Shown one piece after another: positions 7,216 through 15,387 of a stretch of DNA of 64,000 bases. How positions within the stretch are numbered: position 1 is the stretch's first letter; every line of letters begins with the position of its first letter. Both the position numbers and the translations under genes were made by a program. The notes under the pieces are model-generated. The model saw nothing but the letters and a program-made list of their open reading frames with translations. It was not told the origin of the DNA and did no database searches. The stretch is from UBA9959 sp035353595 (lineage in GTDB: Bacteria > Elusimicrobiota > Elusimicrobia > Elusimicrobiales > UBA9959): the NCBI GenBank assembly GCA_035353595.1, contig DAOPZW010000001.1:1-64000 (forward strand), given 5' to 3'.

Positions 7216-7636
7216 TCAGACGCCGAAGGCGATGGCGCCGGCATCGTGCGTCGGGACTGAGGGATGGGCCGCCAGACCGTCGATTATCGCGTTCAGCGCG
7301 GGGCTGGGGCGCATGGCTTTGGCGGTCTTTGCCTGGTCCGGGTGGTAGTAGCCGCCCATGTCCACGGGTTTGCCCTGGGCGCCTATCAATTCCCCGTTTA
7401 TCCGGGCCTCGTTCTCCTCCAGCTGCCTGGCCGTCTTGGAGAACTTCTCCTTCAGCGCGGCGTCCTTGGACTGCGCGGCCAGCGCCTGCGCCCAGTACAG
7501 GGCCAGGTAGAAATGGCTGCCGCGGTTGTCTATTTCTCCCACCGCGCGCGCGGGGGATTTATTGGTGTCCAAGAATTTGGCTATGGCCAAGTCGAGCGTC
7601 TCGGCCAGCAGCAGGGCTTTGTCGTTCTTGAAGGTG
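7216..7636 (-). pseudogene. icd: 3' fragment of isocitrate dehydrogenase
   Basis: The frame encodes the C-terminal 138 or so residues of the monomeric isocitrate dehydrogenase found intact at 20155-22431 (from TFKNDKALLLAE to AGAIAFGV), with only a few substitutions (for instance ARAVGE for ARTVGE, PTHDAG for PAHDAG). Upstream of the repeat boundary the frame runs into unrelated sequence, so there is no catalytic domain. It is a remnant produced by the duplication that flanks the 7.6-20.1 kb segment. It cannot encode a functional enzyme. Confidence 0.9.
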
Positions 7637-8083
7637 CGTTTGTATTGGTACATAATGCGTATTCTGCAAAAATGGCGCACTATCTGCTCGTATTTAAGAG
7701 CAGCGCCGCAGGTAGGGGGAATCTGGAAACGCGGGAAAGTGCGCTTTTAAAGAGGGAAGGCGAACCGGCGCGGGTTGGAATCCGACAGCAGGTCGATGTG
7801 CTTAAGCGGAGATCGGCCACGGCGGGCATTTTGAGCCGTTCCCGAGCGATATATATAGGGGGGATTTTTGGGGAGTCTCGCCGGTGTCCCTTAAAAACAA
7901 AGAGGAGTTCCCGCTATGGAAAACCAGGATTCGGTAGTAAAAATCTATAAGTATTAGGGCTTACTGATCCCGATAGGCTTTAAGAAATAAGTATAGCGGC
8001 TATATTAAGCGGGACCCGGTAGCTATAGCTTGTGTTTTGTAGTAAGCGGCCAACTGGCCCGATTTAGAGCAGGAGGATGCCGT
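7637..8083. other. 447-bp non-coding stretch at the island's left end
   Basis: No convincing gene of normal size. It contains a 13-codon frame (7916-7957, MENQDSVVKIYKY) behind a good Shine-Dalgarno (AAAGAGGAG), and a TATATATA box near 7850 that could be part of a promoter. The short frame may be a leader peptide or chance. Confidence 0.3.
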
Positions 8084-8233
8084 ATGAAGATGAACGTATC
8101 ATTAAGTGCCACGGAGCTTTCAGCGCTTCTGGTTGTTGTTGCTGTGGTGGTCGTTTATATCGTTGCCCCCGAGCGGGCAGACGTTGTGGCGCGGGTTTGG
8201 GTGGACGTGCTGCTCTTGGCCAGGACAAGGTAG
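8084..8233 (+). CDS. 49-residue putative membrane peptide
   Basis: ATG 8084 follows a near-perfect AGGAGG. The product starts MKMNVSLSATELS, has a strongly hydrophobic span (ALLVVVAVVVVYIVA) and ends in a basic tail (LLLARTR). I recognise no family. It lies alone near the left end of the island-like segment. Real translation is plausible because of the ribosome binding site and the single-span topology; function unknown. Confidence 0.45.
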   Translation: MKMNVSLSATELSALLVVVAVVVVYIVAPERADVVARVWVDVLLLARTR

Positions 8234-8279
8234 CATGAATTGTTGTAGGCCGGGTGGTAACGCCTGTGTGGAAGGCGAA

Positions 8280-8459
8280 CTAGTTGTTCCTGTCTCTTTT
8301 TTGAGAAGAACGGGCCTCGAAACTTTTACCTTGTGTTAATGTGGCTTTCCATCCTTTAGGCGGCGGCCATGGTACACCCCATTCAGAAAGTTGCTTTTTC
8401 GTCCATCCTCCGTTGGCGGTACGAGCTTTTTCGATTTCATCAAGTGAAGGAATTTTCAT
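8280..8459 (-). CDS. 59-residue hypothetical protein (GWTKKQLxxWGVPWPPPKGW type)
   Basis: The start at 8459 follows GAGGTGGTTTTT. The product begins MKIPSLDEIEKARTANGGWT and contains KKQLSEWGVPWPPPKGWKAT, a compact Trp/Pro-rich motif I associate with short hypothetical proteins of phages and mobile DNA rather than with a characterised function. The length and motif look complete. It sits in the island between an isolated membrane peptide and a membrane protein gene, consistent with accessory DNA. Confidence 0.5.
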   Translation of the reverse strand: MKIPSLDEIEKARTANGGWTKKQLSEWGVPWPPPKGWKATLTQGKSFEARSSQKRDRNN

Positions 8460-8529
8460 AAAAACCACCTCGGAGCCCTTCATAAACGGATTTCCGCCTG
8501 AAAGGCGAACTACAGCTAAAGATGCGAGT

Positions 8530-9111
8530 TTACCGATTCAACGAATTCCCGCGACTCGCTTCGTCACGGAGCGCGGCCTGGAGTATTCTGTACACTTGTT
8601 TGTTTAGTTCGAAGGAATCCACGTCGATGGAATTTTTAGGAGAAGGAGTTCTACACACCGGACATTGCGGCAGAACCCGCATGATGCCGGTTCCGGGTAT
8701 CATGCCGGAACATTCCGCAAGGCAGTTTCTACACAATGGCCCTTTTATAAAGTCCTTAATATACGCCGGGGCGCAGTTATCGACAGGAGTTCTAAAACCG
8801 TCATTGATAAAATGTGGGGAAATCTCCCAGTTGAAGTCGAGGAGCTTGATATATTTATGCCGCAGATTTCTGGTTTGATACCATCGGAAGACTCGTTTAA
8901 TGTAGTCGCCCGCGCACCAGGCGGCTATGGCCCCGGCAATTACAAGGCCATATCCTTTTACTGGATGATTGTTCAGGGAGAATCCCAACACGCTTTGGGC
9001 GCTTTTCCGCAAGTAGAATAGAACAGATAATCCGAAAGCTCCAAGAAATAATCCAGCTGCCCAATCGACGGTTTTTTGGACCAACTGCCAAAACACTTGT
9101 TTAATATCCAT
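8530..9111 (-). CDS. Hypothetical two-span membrane protein with Cys-rich C-terminus
   Basis: A 193-residue protein with two likely membrane spans (about 13-32 WAAGLFLGAFGLSVLFYL; about 50-68 GYGLVIAGAIAAWCAGDYI). A cytoplasmic part follows with paired cysteines (CRNCLAEC at about 125-132 and CPVC at about 149-152) that could form a zinc knuckle. I recognise no named family. The ATG at 9111 lacks a strong Shine-Dalgarno, so the start is provisional. It lies next to a toxin-antitoxin pair in the island-like segment. Base composition is more AT-rich than in the flanking core genes. Confidence 0.5.
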   Translation of the reverse strand: MDIKQVFWQLVQKTVDWAAGLFLGAFGLSVLFYLRKSAQSVLGFSLNNHPVKGYGLVIAGAIAAWCAGDYIKRVFRWYQTRNLRHKYIKLLDFNWEISPHFINDGFRTPVDNCAPAYIKDFIKGPLCRNCLAECSGMIPGTGIMRVLPQCPVCRTPSPKNSIDVDSFELNKQVYRILQAALRDEASRGNSLNR

Positions 9112-9135
9112 GGCTACATTTTGCCGGCGAAAAGC

Positions 9136-9402
9136 TCACTCATAATGGGTCCACATACGCAGCACTTTGACCGTGTGCTCGGGCTTGTAGACCTGGTAGA
9201 CGAGGCGGTGCTTGATGTTAATGCGCCGCGAGTAGGCGCCGGCGAGGTCGCCGACGAGCCTTTCGTAGGGGGGAGGGTTCTGGAACGGGTTGGCGCGCAG
9301 AACGGCGAGCAGCGCCTCCGCGCGGGCGCGCAGGCCCGCGGCCTGGAGTTTTTTCGCGTCCTTGCAGGCGTCCCGCGTGAAGACGAGCTCCCAGCCTACC
9401 AT
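9136..9402 (-). CDS. yoeB: YoeB/Txe-family toxin (mRNA interferase)
   Basis: An 88-residue protein (start MVGWELVFTRDA) with the family's typical ending RINIKHRLVYQVYKPEHTVK then MWTHYE. YoeB toxins are ribosome-dependent mRNA endonucleases of the RelE fold; the conserved His/Arg near HRLVY and the C-terminal His-Tyr are visible. The start at 9402 overlaps the antitoxin gene's end by seven bases, the usual coupled arrangement. Longer in-frame starts upstream would run deep into the antitoxin gene and are rejected. Confidence 0.9.
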   Translation of the reverse strand: MVGWELVFTRDACKDAKKLQAAGLRARAEALLAVLRANPFQNPPPYERLVGDLAGAYSRRINIKHRLVYQVYKPEHTVKVLRMWTHYE

Positions 9403-9638
9403 GGCAGCTTCTTGGCGCACTTTGAGACGGGGGTCTTCATGTTCTTGACCAGGGAGTCGCGCATGCCGGGAACAGACAGGAGGTAGAGCGTTTCCTGGAT
9501 GGCGTCCCAATCCTCGGCCGAGACGAGGACTGCGGCGGCGCGGCGGCCCTGGATCTGGACGGGGTGGTGGGTTGTCACGGCCGCGTCCACGAGGTGGAAG
9601 AGCTGGGCACGGGCCTGGCTGGTGGTTAGGGTTGTCAT
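9396..9638 (-). CDS. yefM: Phd/YefM-family antitoxin
   Basis: An 80-residue protein starting MTTLTTSQARAQLFHLVDAA with PVQIQGRRAAAVLVSAEDW, the standard N-terminal DNA-binding fold of Phd/YefM antitoxins. The C-terminal part (from about 60) should wrap the toxin. It is upstream of and overlaps yoeB. The ATG lies exactly seven bases after a -10 box (TACAAT) with a -35 TTGCCA at 17-bp spacing, so the transcript is probably leaderless. A direct repeat TGGTACAATA overlaps the promoter and may be the autoregulatory operator. Confidence 0.88.
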   Translation of the reverse strand: MTTLTTSQARAQLFHLVDAAVTTHHPVQIQGRRAAAVLVSAEDWDAIQETLYLLSVPGMRDSLVKNMKTPVSKCAKKLPW

Positions 9639-9644
9639 ATACTT

Positions 9645-9673
9645 ATTGTACCAGATATTGTACCACTTGGCAA
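9645..9673 (-). promoter_or_regulatory. Sigma-70 promoter and repeat operator of the toxin-antitoxin pair (leaderless)
   Basis: On the minus strand TTGCCA (9673-9668), 17-bp spacer, TACAAT (9650-9645), and the A of the antitoxin ATG is the seventh base after the -10 box. Two direct copies of TGGTACAATA lie across spacer and -10, as expected for an antitoxin-bound operator. Confidence 0.65.
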
Positions 9674-9933
9674 GGGGGGGGGGCTGTGGTGGCATTGTAA
9701 ACCAGGATGAATAACTGTAATGCGGAATTAACAATAGCGGATGACAGGGATTCGCCGCGCGGTGTCGTGGAAGTAGAAGTTTTGCGACACTCGAAGAAAG
9801 AACGGGGAAATCCCACGACGAGAAAAGACAAGACGGGGGTGGACTTTTGCGACACTGAGGGAGGGTTGGGATAATTGGGGGAGTATTTTCGTGTCTGCCT
9901 ATGGAAAATGGCGACTTCAGAAGAGGCTGCGGG

Positions 9934-10668
9934 TCAGAGGGAGAAACCAAAGAGCTTATCACTGAAGATGTTTAGGGAAACAAACAGATTCATATAGGCG
10001 TGAATTAAAATAACGGTTGAAAGTTTTTTCCCCTTCTCGTACGCAAAGCACATAAAAAAACCGATTAACATAGGATCGAGAAAGTCTTTGCCGTGTAAAA
10101 GTCCGAACAAGGCCCCATTAAGAAAAACAGCGGCAGCAAAGGGCAATTTCTTGCGCATGGCCACGTAAAGGCCCCTCCTCATAATGAATTCCTCTATCAA
10201 GGGCGAAAAGATGCAAAGGGCAAGGAGAAATAACGGTATTCTTGCTGGTGACGCCCGCAGAGCCGTTATAAACGAATCCGCAATCGCCGGGTTGTGTGTC
10301 TGGTCGTTCCAGAACAAAAGCATGTTCGACCACGGAAGGTCTATCGCCGCAAGAGCAATAGCAATAATCGCATCCGAAACATAAAGCAGGCACATTAAGA
10401 CCACCCAATACTTCAAAGCCGGCTTGAATTCTGTTGTTATACCACTGAAATACTCACAAACATCTTTATACCCATAACCGAGTTTTTTAACATAGGGGTA
10501 TATAGCAACCAAAGACCCAATACCCGTCATTACCAACTGTATTTCTTGATTCTTCAAGATAGGGAAGATCTTGCCCGGCAGGATTGCAAATAAAATATAG
10601 GAAAGAAAGACTCTTCCAACCATCCATGTCAAATCCTTAAAATTCAAACTCTTTTTTTCAGTAATCAT
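9934..10668 (-). CDS. CPBP-family intramembrane metalloprotease
   Basis: A 244-residue polytopic membrane protein with about six to eight hydrophobic spans. It carries the CPBP (CAAX protease / bacteriocin-processing, formerly Abi) signature: EEFIMRRGLYVAM (EExxxR) followed by FLNGALFGLLHG (FxxxH). Family members cleave substrates in the membrane and are often linked to bacteriocin immunity or peptide processing. The neighbour downstream on the same strand is the toxin-antitoxin pair, about 300 bases away with no gene in between. Family confident; substrate unknown. Confidence 0.85.
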   Translation of the reverse strand: MITEKKSLNFKDLTWMVGRVFLSYILFAILPGKIFPILKNQEIQLVMTGIGSLVAIYPYVKKLGYGYKDVCEYFSGITTEFKPALKYWVVLMCLLYVSDAIIAIALAAIDLPWSNMLLFWNDQTHNPAIADSFITALRASPARIPLFLLALCIFSPLIEEFIMRRGLYVAMRKKLPFAAAVFLNGALFGLLHGKDFLDPMLIGFFMCFAYEKGKKLSTVILIHAYMNLFVSLNIFSDKLFGFSL

Positions 10669-10752
10669 CTAAGTATTGATAATAACAGTTTCCTACTACA
10701 TCGGACTAGCCTATGGTTGTGTCGTAACAGCGACTATTCCTTTAGAATATAT

Positions 10753-10781
10753 CTGCCGCCCCAAGACTTATGGGGCGGCAG
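10753..10781. terminator. Hairpin downstream of the secreted-protein gene
   Basis: A perfect 10-bp stem CTGCCGCCCC / GGGGCGGCAG with a 9-base loop lies 14 bases after the stop of the minus-strand gene at 10795. The following minus-strand sequence (ATATATTCT) is AT-rich but not a clean T-run, so it is a probable terminator. Confidence 0.6.
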
Positions 10782-10794
10782 ACTGGTTTACTGT

Positions 10795-11445
10795 TTATTT
10801 CCGAACAGGAGGATTAATCGGCAGGGGATGAAGCGCGGCACCGCCGCCACCGCCGCTGCCACCACCACCACTATTGCTCGGTGGTGTCGGAGTAGGTTCG
10901 TATTCCGAACAGACTTTGACTACTTGATCTATAAAATGGTCTACAACCCAGGTGGCGACCGTTGTGAGAATCCATGTAACACATTTACCTTTGGTAGCAC
11001 CATTAGCAGAAAGATTATAACGAATCGTGTTCAGTAGTATTTCATTGTCAATAGTGTTTAAGGTTTCCCCATCCTTCATTATTAGTATTTGGTTAGGCAA
11101 TTTTAAAGTAATGATTACCCCTTCAATCTTTAGGTTTTTTTCAATGCTATCATCATGCAATCTTTGTGTATTGTATGAAGCTACAATATCTTTTATTAAC
11201 TGCTGTTTGCTTCTCATGGGGCTTTCTTTTGTGCCTGGCTCTACTTTGTTTGTTTCAAGGAAGGCGGATACGGTGGGAATTGGCAATGCCACCGTCTCGA
11301 AATCAGATAAAGCTTTCTTGAAGCCATCTAAAGATGATGTCAGATTGCCTCCCCTGTCAAAGTCAATTTGCATTTCCTCGGCCCTGGCCATCGAGGCCGC
11401 CGTCATCACCGCGAAGATCGCTATCAGTATGCTGGTCTTTTTCAT
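10795..11445 (-). CDS. Secreted hypothetical protein with Gly/Ser-rich tail
   Basis: A 216-residue protein. ATG 11445 follows AGGAGATAAGAGAATT. There is a clear signal peptide (MKKTSILIAIFAVMTAASMA then RAEE). The middle is mixed helical/beta; about 150-180 contains two cysteines and an amphipathic stretch (KCVTWILTTVATWVVDHFID). The C-terminus is low-complexity (TPTPPSNSGGGGSGGGGG) ending LHPLPINPPVRK. I recognise no family. A flexible Gly/Ser linker with a short conserved-looking tail could be a sorting or tether segment. It is divergent from the second sigma-54 regulator gene. Confidence 0.6.
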   Translation of the reverse strand: MKKTSILIAIFAVMTAASMARAEEMQIDFDRGGNLTSSLDGFKKALSDFETVALPIPTVSAFLETNKVEPGTKESPMRSKQQLIKDIVASYNTQRLHDDSIEKNLKIEGVIITLKLPNQILIMKDGETLNTIDNEILLNTIRYNLSANGATKGKCVTWILTTVATWVVDHFIDQVVKVCSEYEPTPTPPSNSGGGGSGGGGGAALHPLPINPPVRK

Positions 11446-11622
11446 AATTCTCTTATCTCCTAACCTTTAGATTTTGTGCCGTCACCTTTGTATAGGCAAT
11501 ATTTATGCCAAACCCCTGATTCGCTGTGCCTGGGCGGGTGTAATATCATGGTTATCGTCGGAGGAGTTCTTGTTATGGCGCGGCTTCATAGGGAGCTTTC
11601 AAAACACGGGGGCAGGGAATTC

Positions 11623-11693
11623 AGTCCCGTACCGGAACGATATCGTTCCGGTATGGGACTATTCCGCCGGATTTTGGTATCATTCTGGATACC
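11623..11693. promoter_or_regulatory. Large palindrome plus smaller inverted repeat upstream of the second regulator
   Basis: At 11623-11660 there is a 38-bp inverted repeat with 19-base arms, a single mismatch and no loop (core CCGGAACGATATCGTTCCGG). At 11676-11693 a second inverted repeat GGTATC-N6-GATACC lies 15 bases before the regulator's ATG. Loop-free palindromes are more like operators than terminators. They are unrelated to the TTTTCANNTGAAAA sites. Confidence 0.6.
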
Positions 11694-11707
11694 GAACAAG
11701 GGGACTT

Positions 11708-13051
11708 ATGCAAAAACTGAAGATACTGGTTATTGAGGATGACAGCCTGGCGCGCGAGGTGATGGCCGAGAACTTGGCCGGCCATGCGGTGGACTTTGCC
11801 GCGGATAAGGCCGCGGCCGAGCGCAGGCTGAAGGCCGGGGATTACGATATCTGTTTTGTGGATCTGCTTCTGGGCGTGGACGATGACTATTCCGGGCTGA
11901 AGTTGATTCCATTGGCGGCGGCTAAGAAAATATACACGGTGGTGATGTCGGGTTGCGATACCGAGGACACCATAAGCCGCGCCTATGCGCTGGGTTGCAG
12001 CGAGTTCTACGTCAAAGGCAATGAGGTGGCCAATATCCCGGCCATCATAGTCCGGTATCTGCAGGGTGACGGGGGGAAGAAAGCGCAGGAAATCTTCGCC
12101 GGGGATTTTATTACCCACGACCCAGAGACACGCGGGCTGGTGACGGAGGCGCTTAAATATGCCGCCACGAGCCTGCCGTTGATGATATTGGGGCCCTCGG
12201 GGACGGGCAAGACTACGCTAGCACAGTTATTGCACGACCATTCCGGCCGGGAAGGGGATTTTGTGGCGATGAACTGTTCGGCCTATACAGAGGATCTGCT
12301 GGAGGCCGAGCTGTTCGGCTATAAGCGCGGAGCGTTCACCGGCGCGCACGAAAACCGCAAAGGGAAACTGGCCCAGGCGGACAAGGGCACGCTGTTCCTG
12401 GACGAGATAGGCGCCATGAGCCAGAATATGCAGGTAAAGCTGCTCAAAGCCATAGAAGAGAAGCGTTTTTCTCCGCTGGGTTCGGACAAGCCCGAGTATT
12501 CCGACTTCCGTGTGATGAGCGCGACGCTGGAGGACGTGCAGAAGCTGCTTGCCGAGAAACAACTGCGGTTCGATTTCTTCCAGCGCGTGCACGGCATGAC
12601 GATAACGCTTAAACCTCTGGCGCAGAGGAAATGCGACATTTTCCCTCTGATGCAGGCTTTGACCAGAAAGGGGAAGCGGCTGGCCTTCGAGCCCGAGGCC
12701 AGGGAGTACGTGCTGGCGCATAACTGGCCAGGCAATACGCGGGAGCTAAAACGCTTTGTGGAGCTAGTAAGCGCCGGCACGCATGGACAGGTAACGCTGG
12801 AGACCGCGCGCCGGCATATTACGCCCGCCGCGCCGGCTACGGCGGCCACCGGGGCGGCGGCGGGGGAATACTATGATTATGCGCTTAAACACGGCTTGGC
12901 GGCCGCGGTGGACCGCCTTACGGGGGAACTGGTAAACCGCAGCCTGGACGAGAACGGCGGCAAGAGGGCAGCAGTCCTGGCGCAGCTTAAGATCTCAAAG
13001 CGTCTTTTGTATGGTACGCTGTCGAAAACGCGCGGACCGGAGGGAAAATAA
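11708..13051 (+). CDS. Second sigma-54-dependent response regulator (paralogue)
   Basis: A 447-residue REC-AAA+-Fis protein, paralogous along its whole length to the product of 2879-4225. The receiver has VIEDD, phosphoacceptor in FVDLLLG and Lys in FYVKGN. The AAA+ domain has Walker A GPSGTGKTT, the intact sigma-54 loop GAFTGA and TLFLDEIGAM. The C-terminal Fis helix includes LAQLKISKRLLYGTL. ATG 11708 follows GGGGACTT; the open frame extends upstream but through the palindrome, with no better start. It is coupled to a 60-residue partner (1-base gap), with a convergent histidine kinase gene beyond. The two paralogues differ in DNA-recognition helix residues, so their targets may differ. Confidence 0.92.
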   Translation: MQKLKILVIEDDSLAREVMAENLAGHAVDFAADKAAAERRLKAGDYDICFVDLLLGVDDDYSGLKLIPLAAAKKIYTVVMSGCDTEDTISRAYALGCSEFYVKGNEVANIPAIIVRYLQGDGGKKAQEIFAGDFITHDPETRGLVTEALKYAATSLPLMILGPSGTGKTTLAQLLHDHSGREGDFVAMNCSAYTEDLLEAELFGYKRGAFTGAHENRKGKLAQADKGTLFLDEIGAMSQNMQVKLLKAIEEKRFSPLGSDKPEYSDFRVMSATLEDVQKLLAEKQLRFDFFQRVHGMTITLKPLAQRKCDIFPLMQALTRKGKRLAFEPEAREYVLAHNWPGNTRELKRFVELVSAGTHGQVTLETARRHITPAAPATAATGAAAGEYYDYALKHGLAAAVDRLTGELVNRSLDENGGKRAAVLAQLKISKRLLYGTLSKTRGPEGK

Positions 13052-13052
13052 C

Positions 13053-13235
13053 ATGGCCGACATCGAGAAGATCTATCACAATATAAAGTCCAAGGCGGTA
13101 AACCTTAAAGCGGCGGCTGAGCAACTGGATAAATATCCGCAGGATAAGCGCGATAAATTTATACCGCTCATGCGTGAGGCGGCGCAGGACATTATAAGAC
13201 TGTTGGGTGAGCTGGAGGCGCAGCCCCGGAAGTAA
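13053..13235 (+). CDS. 60-residue DHp-like hairpin partner (paralogue of 2690-2869)
   Basis: Starts one base after the regulator's stop codon (TAA-C-ATG). The sequence IYHNIKSKAVNLKAAAEQL followed by KRDKFIPLMREAAQDIIRLL matches the 59-residue protein at 2690-2869 in length, in the His-x-[IL]-[RK]-S H-box-like helix, and in the second amphipathic helix. No ATPase domain is present. The same gene order in two paralogous loci argues that the pair is a functional unit. Proposed role: phosphotransfer or phosphatase partner of the regulator; a pure dimerisation or scaffold role is also possible. Confidence 0.75.
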   Translation: MADIEKIYHNIKSKAVNLKAAAEQLDKYPQDKRDKFIPLMREAAQDIIRLLGELEAQPRK

Positions 13236-13254
13236 TTCCTGTTCGGCCCGGCGA

Positions 13255-15387
13255 TTAACTTTCTGACTTCACGCCCCAGGGGGCTTCTTTGGTAACCACC
13301 CGCAGCCAGGGAAGGTGGGCGAATCTTTGCGGCGGGTGGCCGGTGGCCAGGGAAATATTGGTGTAACCTTTCTCTTTGAGCTCGACGGCTATGTTTTCAC
13401 CTTTTATGTTGTCGCCGAGCTCGGAATCTATATAAAGTGGAATATCTTTGGGGAAGTCGCCCAGGCTTGCCAAGAACTCGGCCGGGTTGGTAAACGCCTT
13501 GAGTTCGATGCCGTTTTCCTGGGCGGCCCATTCCCAGTTCATATGCGTGATGGCGTCGTCGTCCAGCAGGACCGCCCGCGTAGGCGGGGCGGCGGCTACC
13601 GAAACAGGCACAAAACCGGACAAGCTTTTGGGGATCATCCGCACTTTAAGCCGGGCGCATTCCTCAATTATCCGTTTTTCTTCGCAGCGGCTGGTGACCA
13701 GTATTGTCTGGCCGCAAAGGCCGAGCTCTTCGGCCAGGCCTAAGCCGGTTTCTTTATAGCCCGCAAGCTCATAGTCGAAAAGACAGACGGCGCTTTCGGC
13801 TTTTGCTGAATTGTCTTTAATCCAGGAGCGTAATTTATCAGGCTCGCAGAAATGGAGAATTTCAATATCATATTCTTTGACGCGGGCGGATTCGAACCAG
13901 CCGCGCCAGATCTGGTGGATGCCGGGGTCGTCATCAAGTACTACTACCGGGCGGCCGGGGGGAAGTGCTAGCGCTGACACGAAACCGGCCGGGGCCGCAG
14001 CCTTGGGCAGTTTTATGGTGACTGTGGTACCTTTGCCGGGCGTTGAAGCGATTGCCAGGCTGCCGCCCCAGCTTTCCGCGGTGGACCTGGCGTGGAACAG
14101 GCCGAGGCCCGAGCCGCCGGCTTTGCCGTGGGTTTCGCCCTTTTGCCCGAGCTTTGTCAGGATCTCGGGCGGTATGCCTTTGCCTGTGTCCGATACCGTC
14201 AGAACAACTTTTTCATCTTCATGTGTTAACTTCACGTCCACCGCACCTTTATCCCCCAAGGCCTCGACGGCATTATTGACCAGGTTGGAGATCATGCGCC
14301 GGAATTCGATCGGCTGGAGCCTGGCGAACAGGCCGTAGGATTCCCGTGTTAATTCAAAATCAATATTGATGCCGGGCTTTGATCCGAATTGCAGGCGCTT
14401 TTCCGTGACGACCGGATCTATGAGGCTTGAGAGCAGGCGAACTTCCGGAGGCTCGCCGGCGACATGGCCGCCGGCGGCTCTGCCGGCTACAGCGCTTGGC
14501 TGCTGCCGGTTCTTTTCGAGAAGGTTGTTGGCTATGTCGCGTATACGATTGACCGCGTGGCGCACCATAATGCGCTGCTTCTCTGGGAGTTGTTCTGTGT
14601 TCTTGAGCGCGGCGTCCAGAGCTACCAGAGGGGAGCGGATATCGTGGGCGACCTGGGCGGCCATATTGGAAACGGCCTTGCTTACGGCAAGCTCGCTTTC
14701 AAGGCGCGCGGCCAGCCCCAGCGCGTCGCTCATGCGGTTGGTCATCTGGGCGAAAGGCACGCCTATAATATCCGCCGGGAGAGTTTCTATATGGCACTTT
14801 ATCGAATCGCGGATAATGTCGCTCCGGCCGGACCCGGCTATGGCGTTTATCTCGTTGATGGAGCGCTCGATGGCCAGCAGCGTCCGCATAGCGCCCAGGT
14901 TGGAAATTATCAGCAGCCCCAGGAAGAAGAATACCACGGTGATGAACAGAATGTAATTCTGCCCGAACGCCACGGCGTTAACGTCCACAAGGTCTATGAC
15001 ATATTCAAGCCGGCCAAGCTCCGCGCCGTTAGAGATGAATGGGACATTGTGTGTTATCTGGGCGCGAGACCTGTCGTAAAGGTTGCCGACTATGGCCTCT
15101 TTAAAGATCCACCGGCTGCCCTCGAACCCTACCGGGTGGAAAGTGATGCGCTTGATGTTGTCGTTCTTGATGCGCCACATGATGCGTTGCGTCTCGAAGA
15201 CGTCACCATCAAGAAAAGCCTTCTCGAAGTAAGCTGCGTTCTGACGCATGGCGGTCAGCAGCTTGTCGTTCGCCACACGCACTGCGGAGAAGGCCGAGAA
15301 CGCCTGCCAGAAAGCGACAAAGACCAGCACCGACACTACGTAGTGCCGCCAATTGTAGGCAAGAATGCGGGCAAAAAGTCTTACCAT
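13255..15387 (-). CDS. Membrane histidine kinase with two C-terminal receiver-like domains
   Basis: A 710-residue hybrid sensor kinase. TM1 about 14-32, a periplasmic sensor about 35-145, TM2 about 146-168, then a linker and HisKA with AAQVAHDIRSPLVALDAAL (phospho-His about 245). The HATPase_c domain has the N-box VNNAVEALG, G1 VSDTGKGIPPE and G2 SGLGLFHAR. Two tandem receiver-like domains follow. The first (about 478-600) has VVLDDD, LFDYELAG, VTSR and IPKSL; the second (about 608-710) has AVLLDDD, YIDSELG, ATGH and VTKEAP. The start overlaps the end of the solute-binding protein gene by seven bases, so ligand sensing through that protein is likely. It converges on the regulator at 11708-13051, its probable partner. 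Confidence 0.9.
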   Translation of the reverse strand: MVRLFARILAYNWRHYVVSVLVFVAFWQAFSAFSAVRVANDKLLTAMRQNAAYFEKAFLDGDVFETQRIMWRIKNDNIKRITFHPVGFEGSRWIFKEAIVGNLYDRSRAQITHNVPFISNGAELGRLEYVIDLVDVNAVAFGQNYILFITVVFFFLGLLIISNLGAMRTLLAIERSINEINAIAGSGRSDIIRDSIKCHIETLPADIIGVPFAQMTNRMSDALGLAARLESELAVSKAVSNMAAQVAHDIRSPLVALDAALKNTEQLPEKQRIMVRHAVNRIRDIANNLLEKNRQQPSAVAGRAAGGHVAGEPPEVRLLSSLIDPVVTEKRLQFGSKPGINIDFELTRESYGLFARLQPIEFRRMISNLVNNAVEALGDKGAVDVKLTHEDEKVVLTVSDTGKGIPPEILTKLGQKGETHGKAGGSGLGLFHARSTAESWGGSLAIASTPGKGTTVTIKLPKAAAPAGFVSALALPPGRPVVVLDDDPGIHQIWRGWFESARVKEYDIEILHFCEPDKLRSWIKDNSAKAESAVCLFDYELAGYKETGLGLAEELGLCGQTILVTSRCEEKRIIEECARLKVRMIPKSLSGFVPVSVAAAPPTRAVLLDDDAITHMNWEWAAQENGIELKAFTNPAEFLASLGDFPKDIPLYIDSELGDNIKGENIAVELKEKGYTNISLATGHPPQRFAHLPWLRVVTKEAPWGVKSES

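Larger units (their letters stand above)
7154..7636. repeat. Direct repeat, left copy (icd 3' end plus terminator)
   Basis: This 483-bp stretch is nearly identical to 20093-20575 in the same orientation (constant offset 12,939). Scattered single-base differences include g/c at 7218-7260 and ggcta/gcgat near 7567. It contains the terminator and the last 138 codons or so of isocitrate dehydrogenase. Identity stops abruptly at both ends, as expected for a segment that flanks an integrated or recombined DNA block. Confidence 0.9.

Noticed and set aside
11575..11736. 53-codon frame with a good Shine-Dalgarno (GGAGGAG) overlapping the start of the second sigma-54 regulator
   Set aside because: It runs through the 38-bp palindrome and into the regulator's receiver coding region in another frame; the sequence looks like translated operator DNA.
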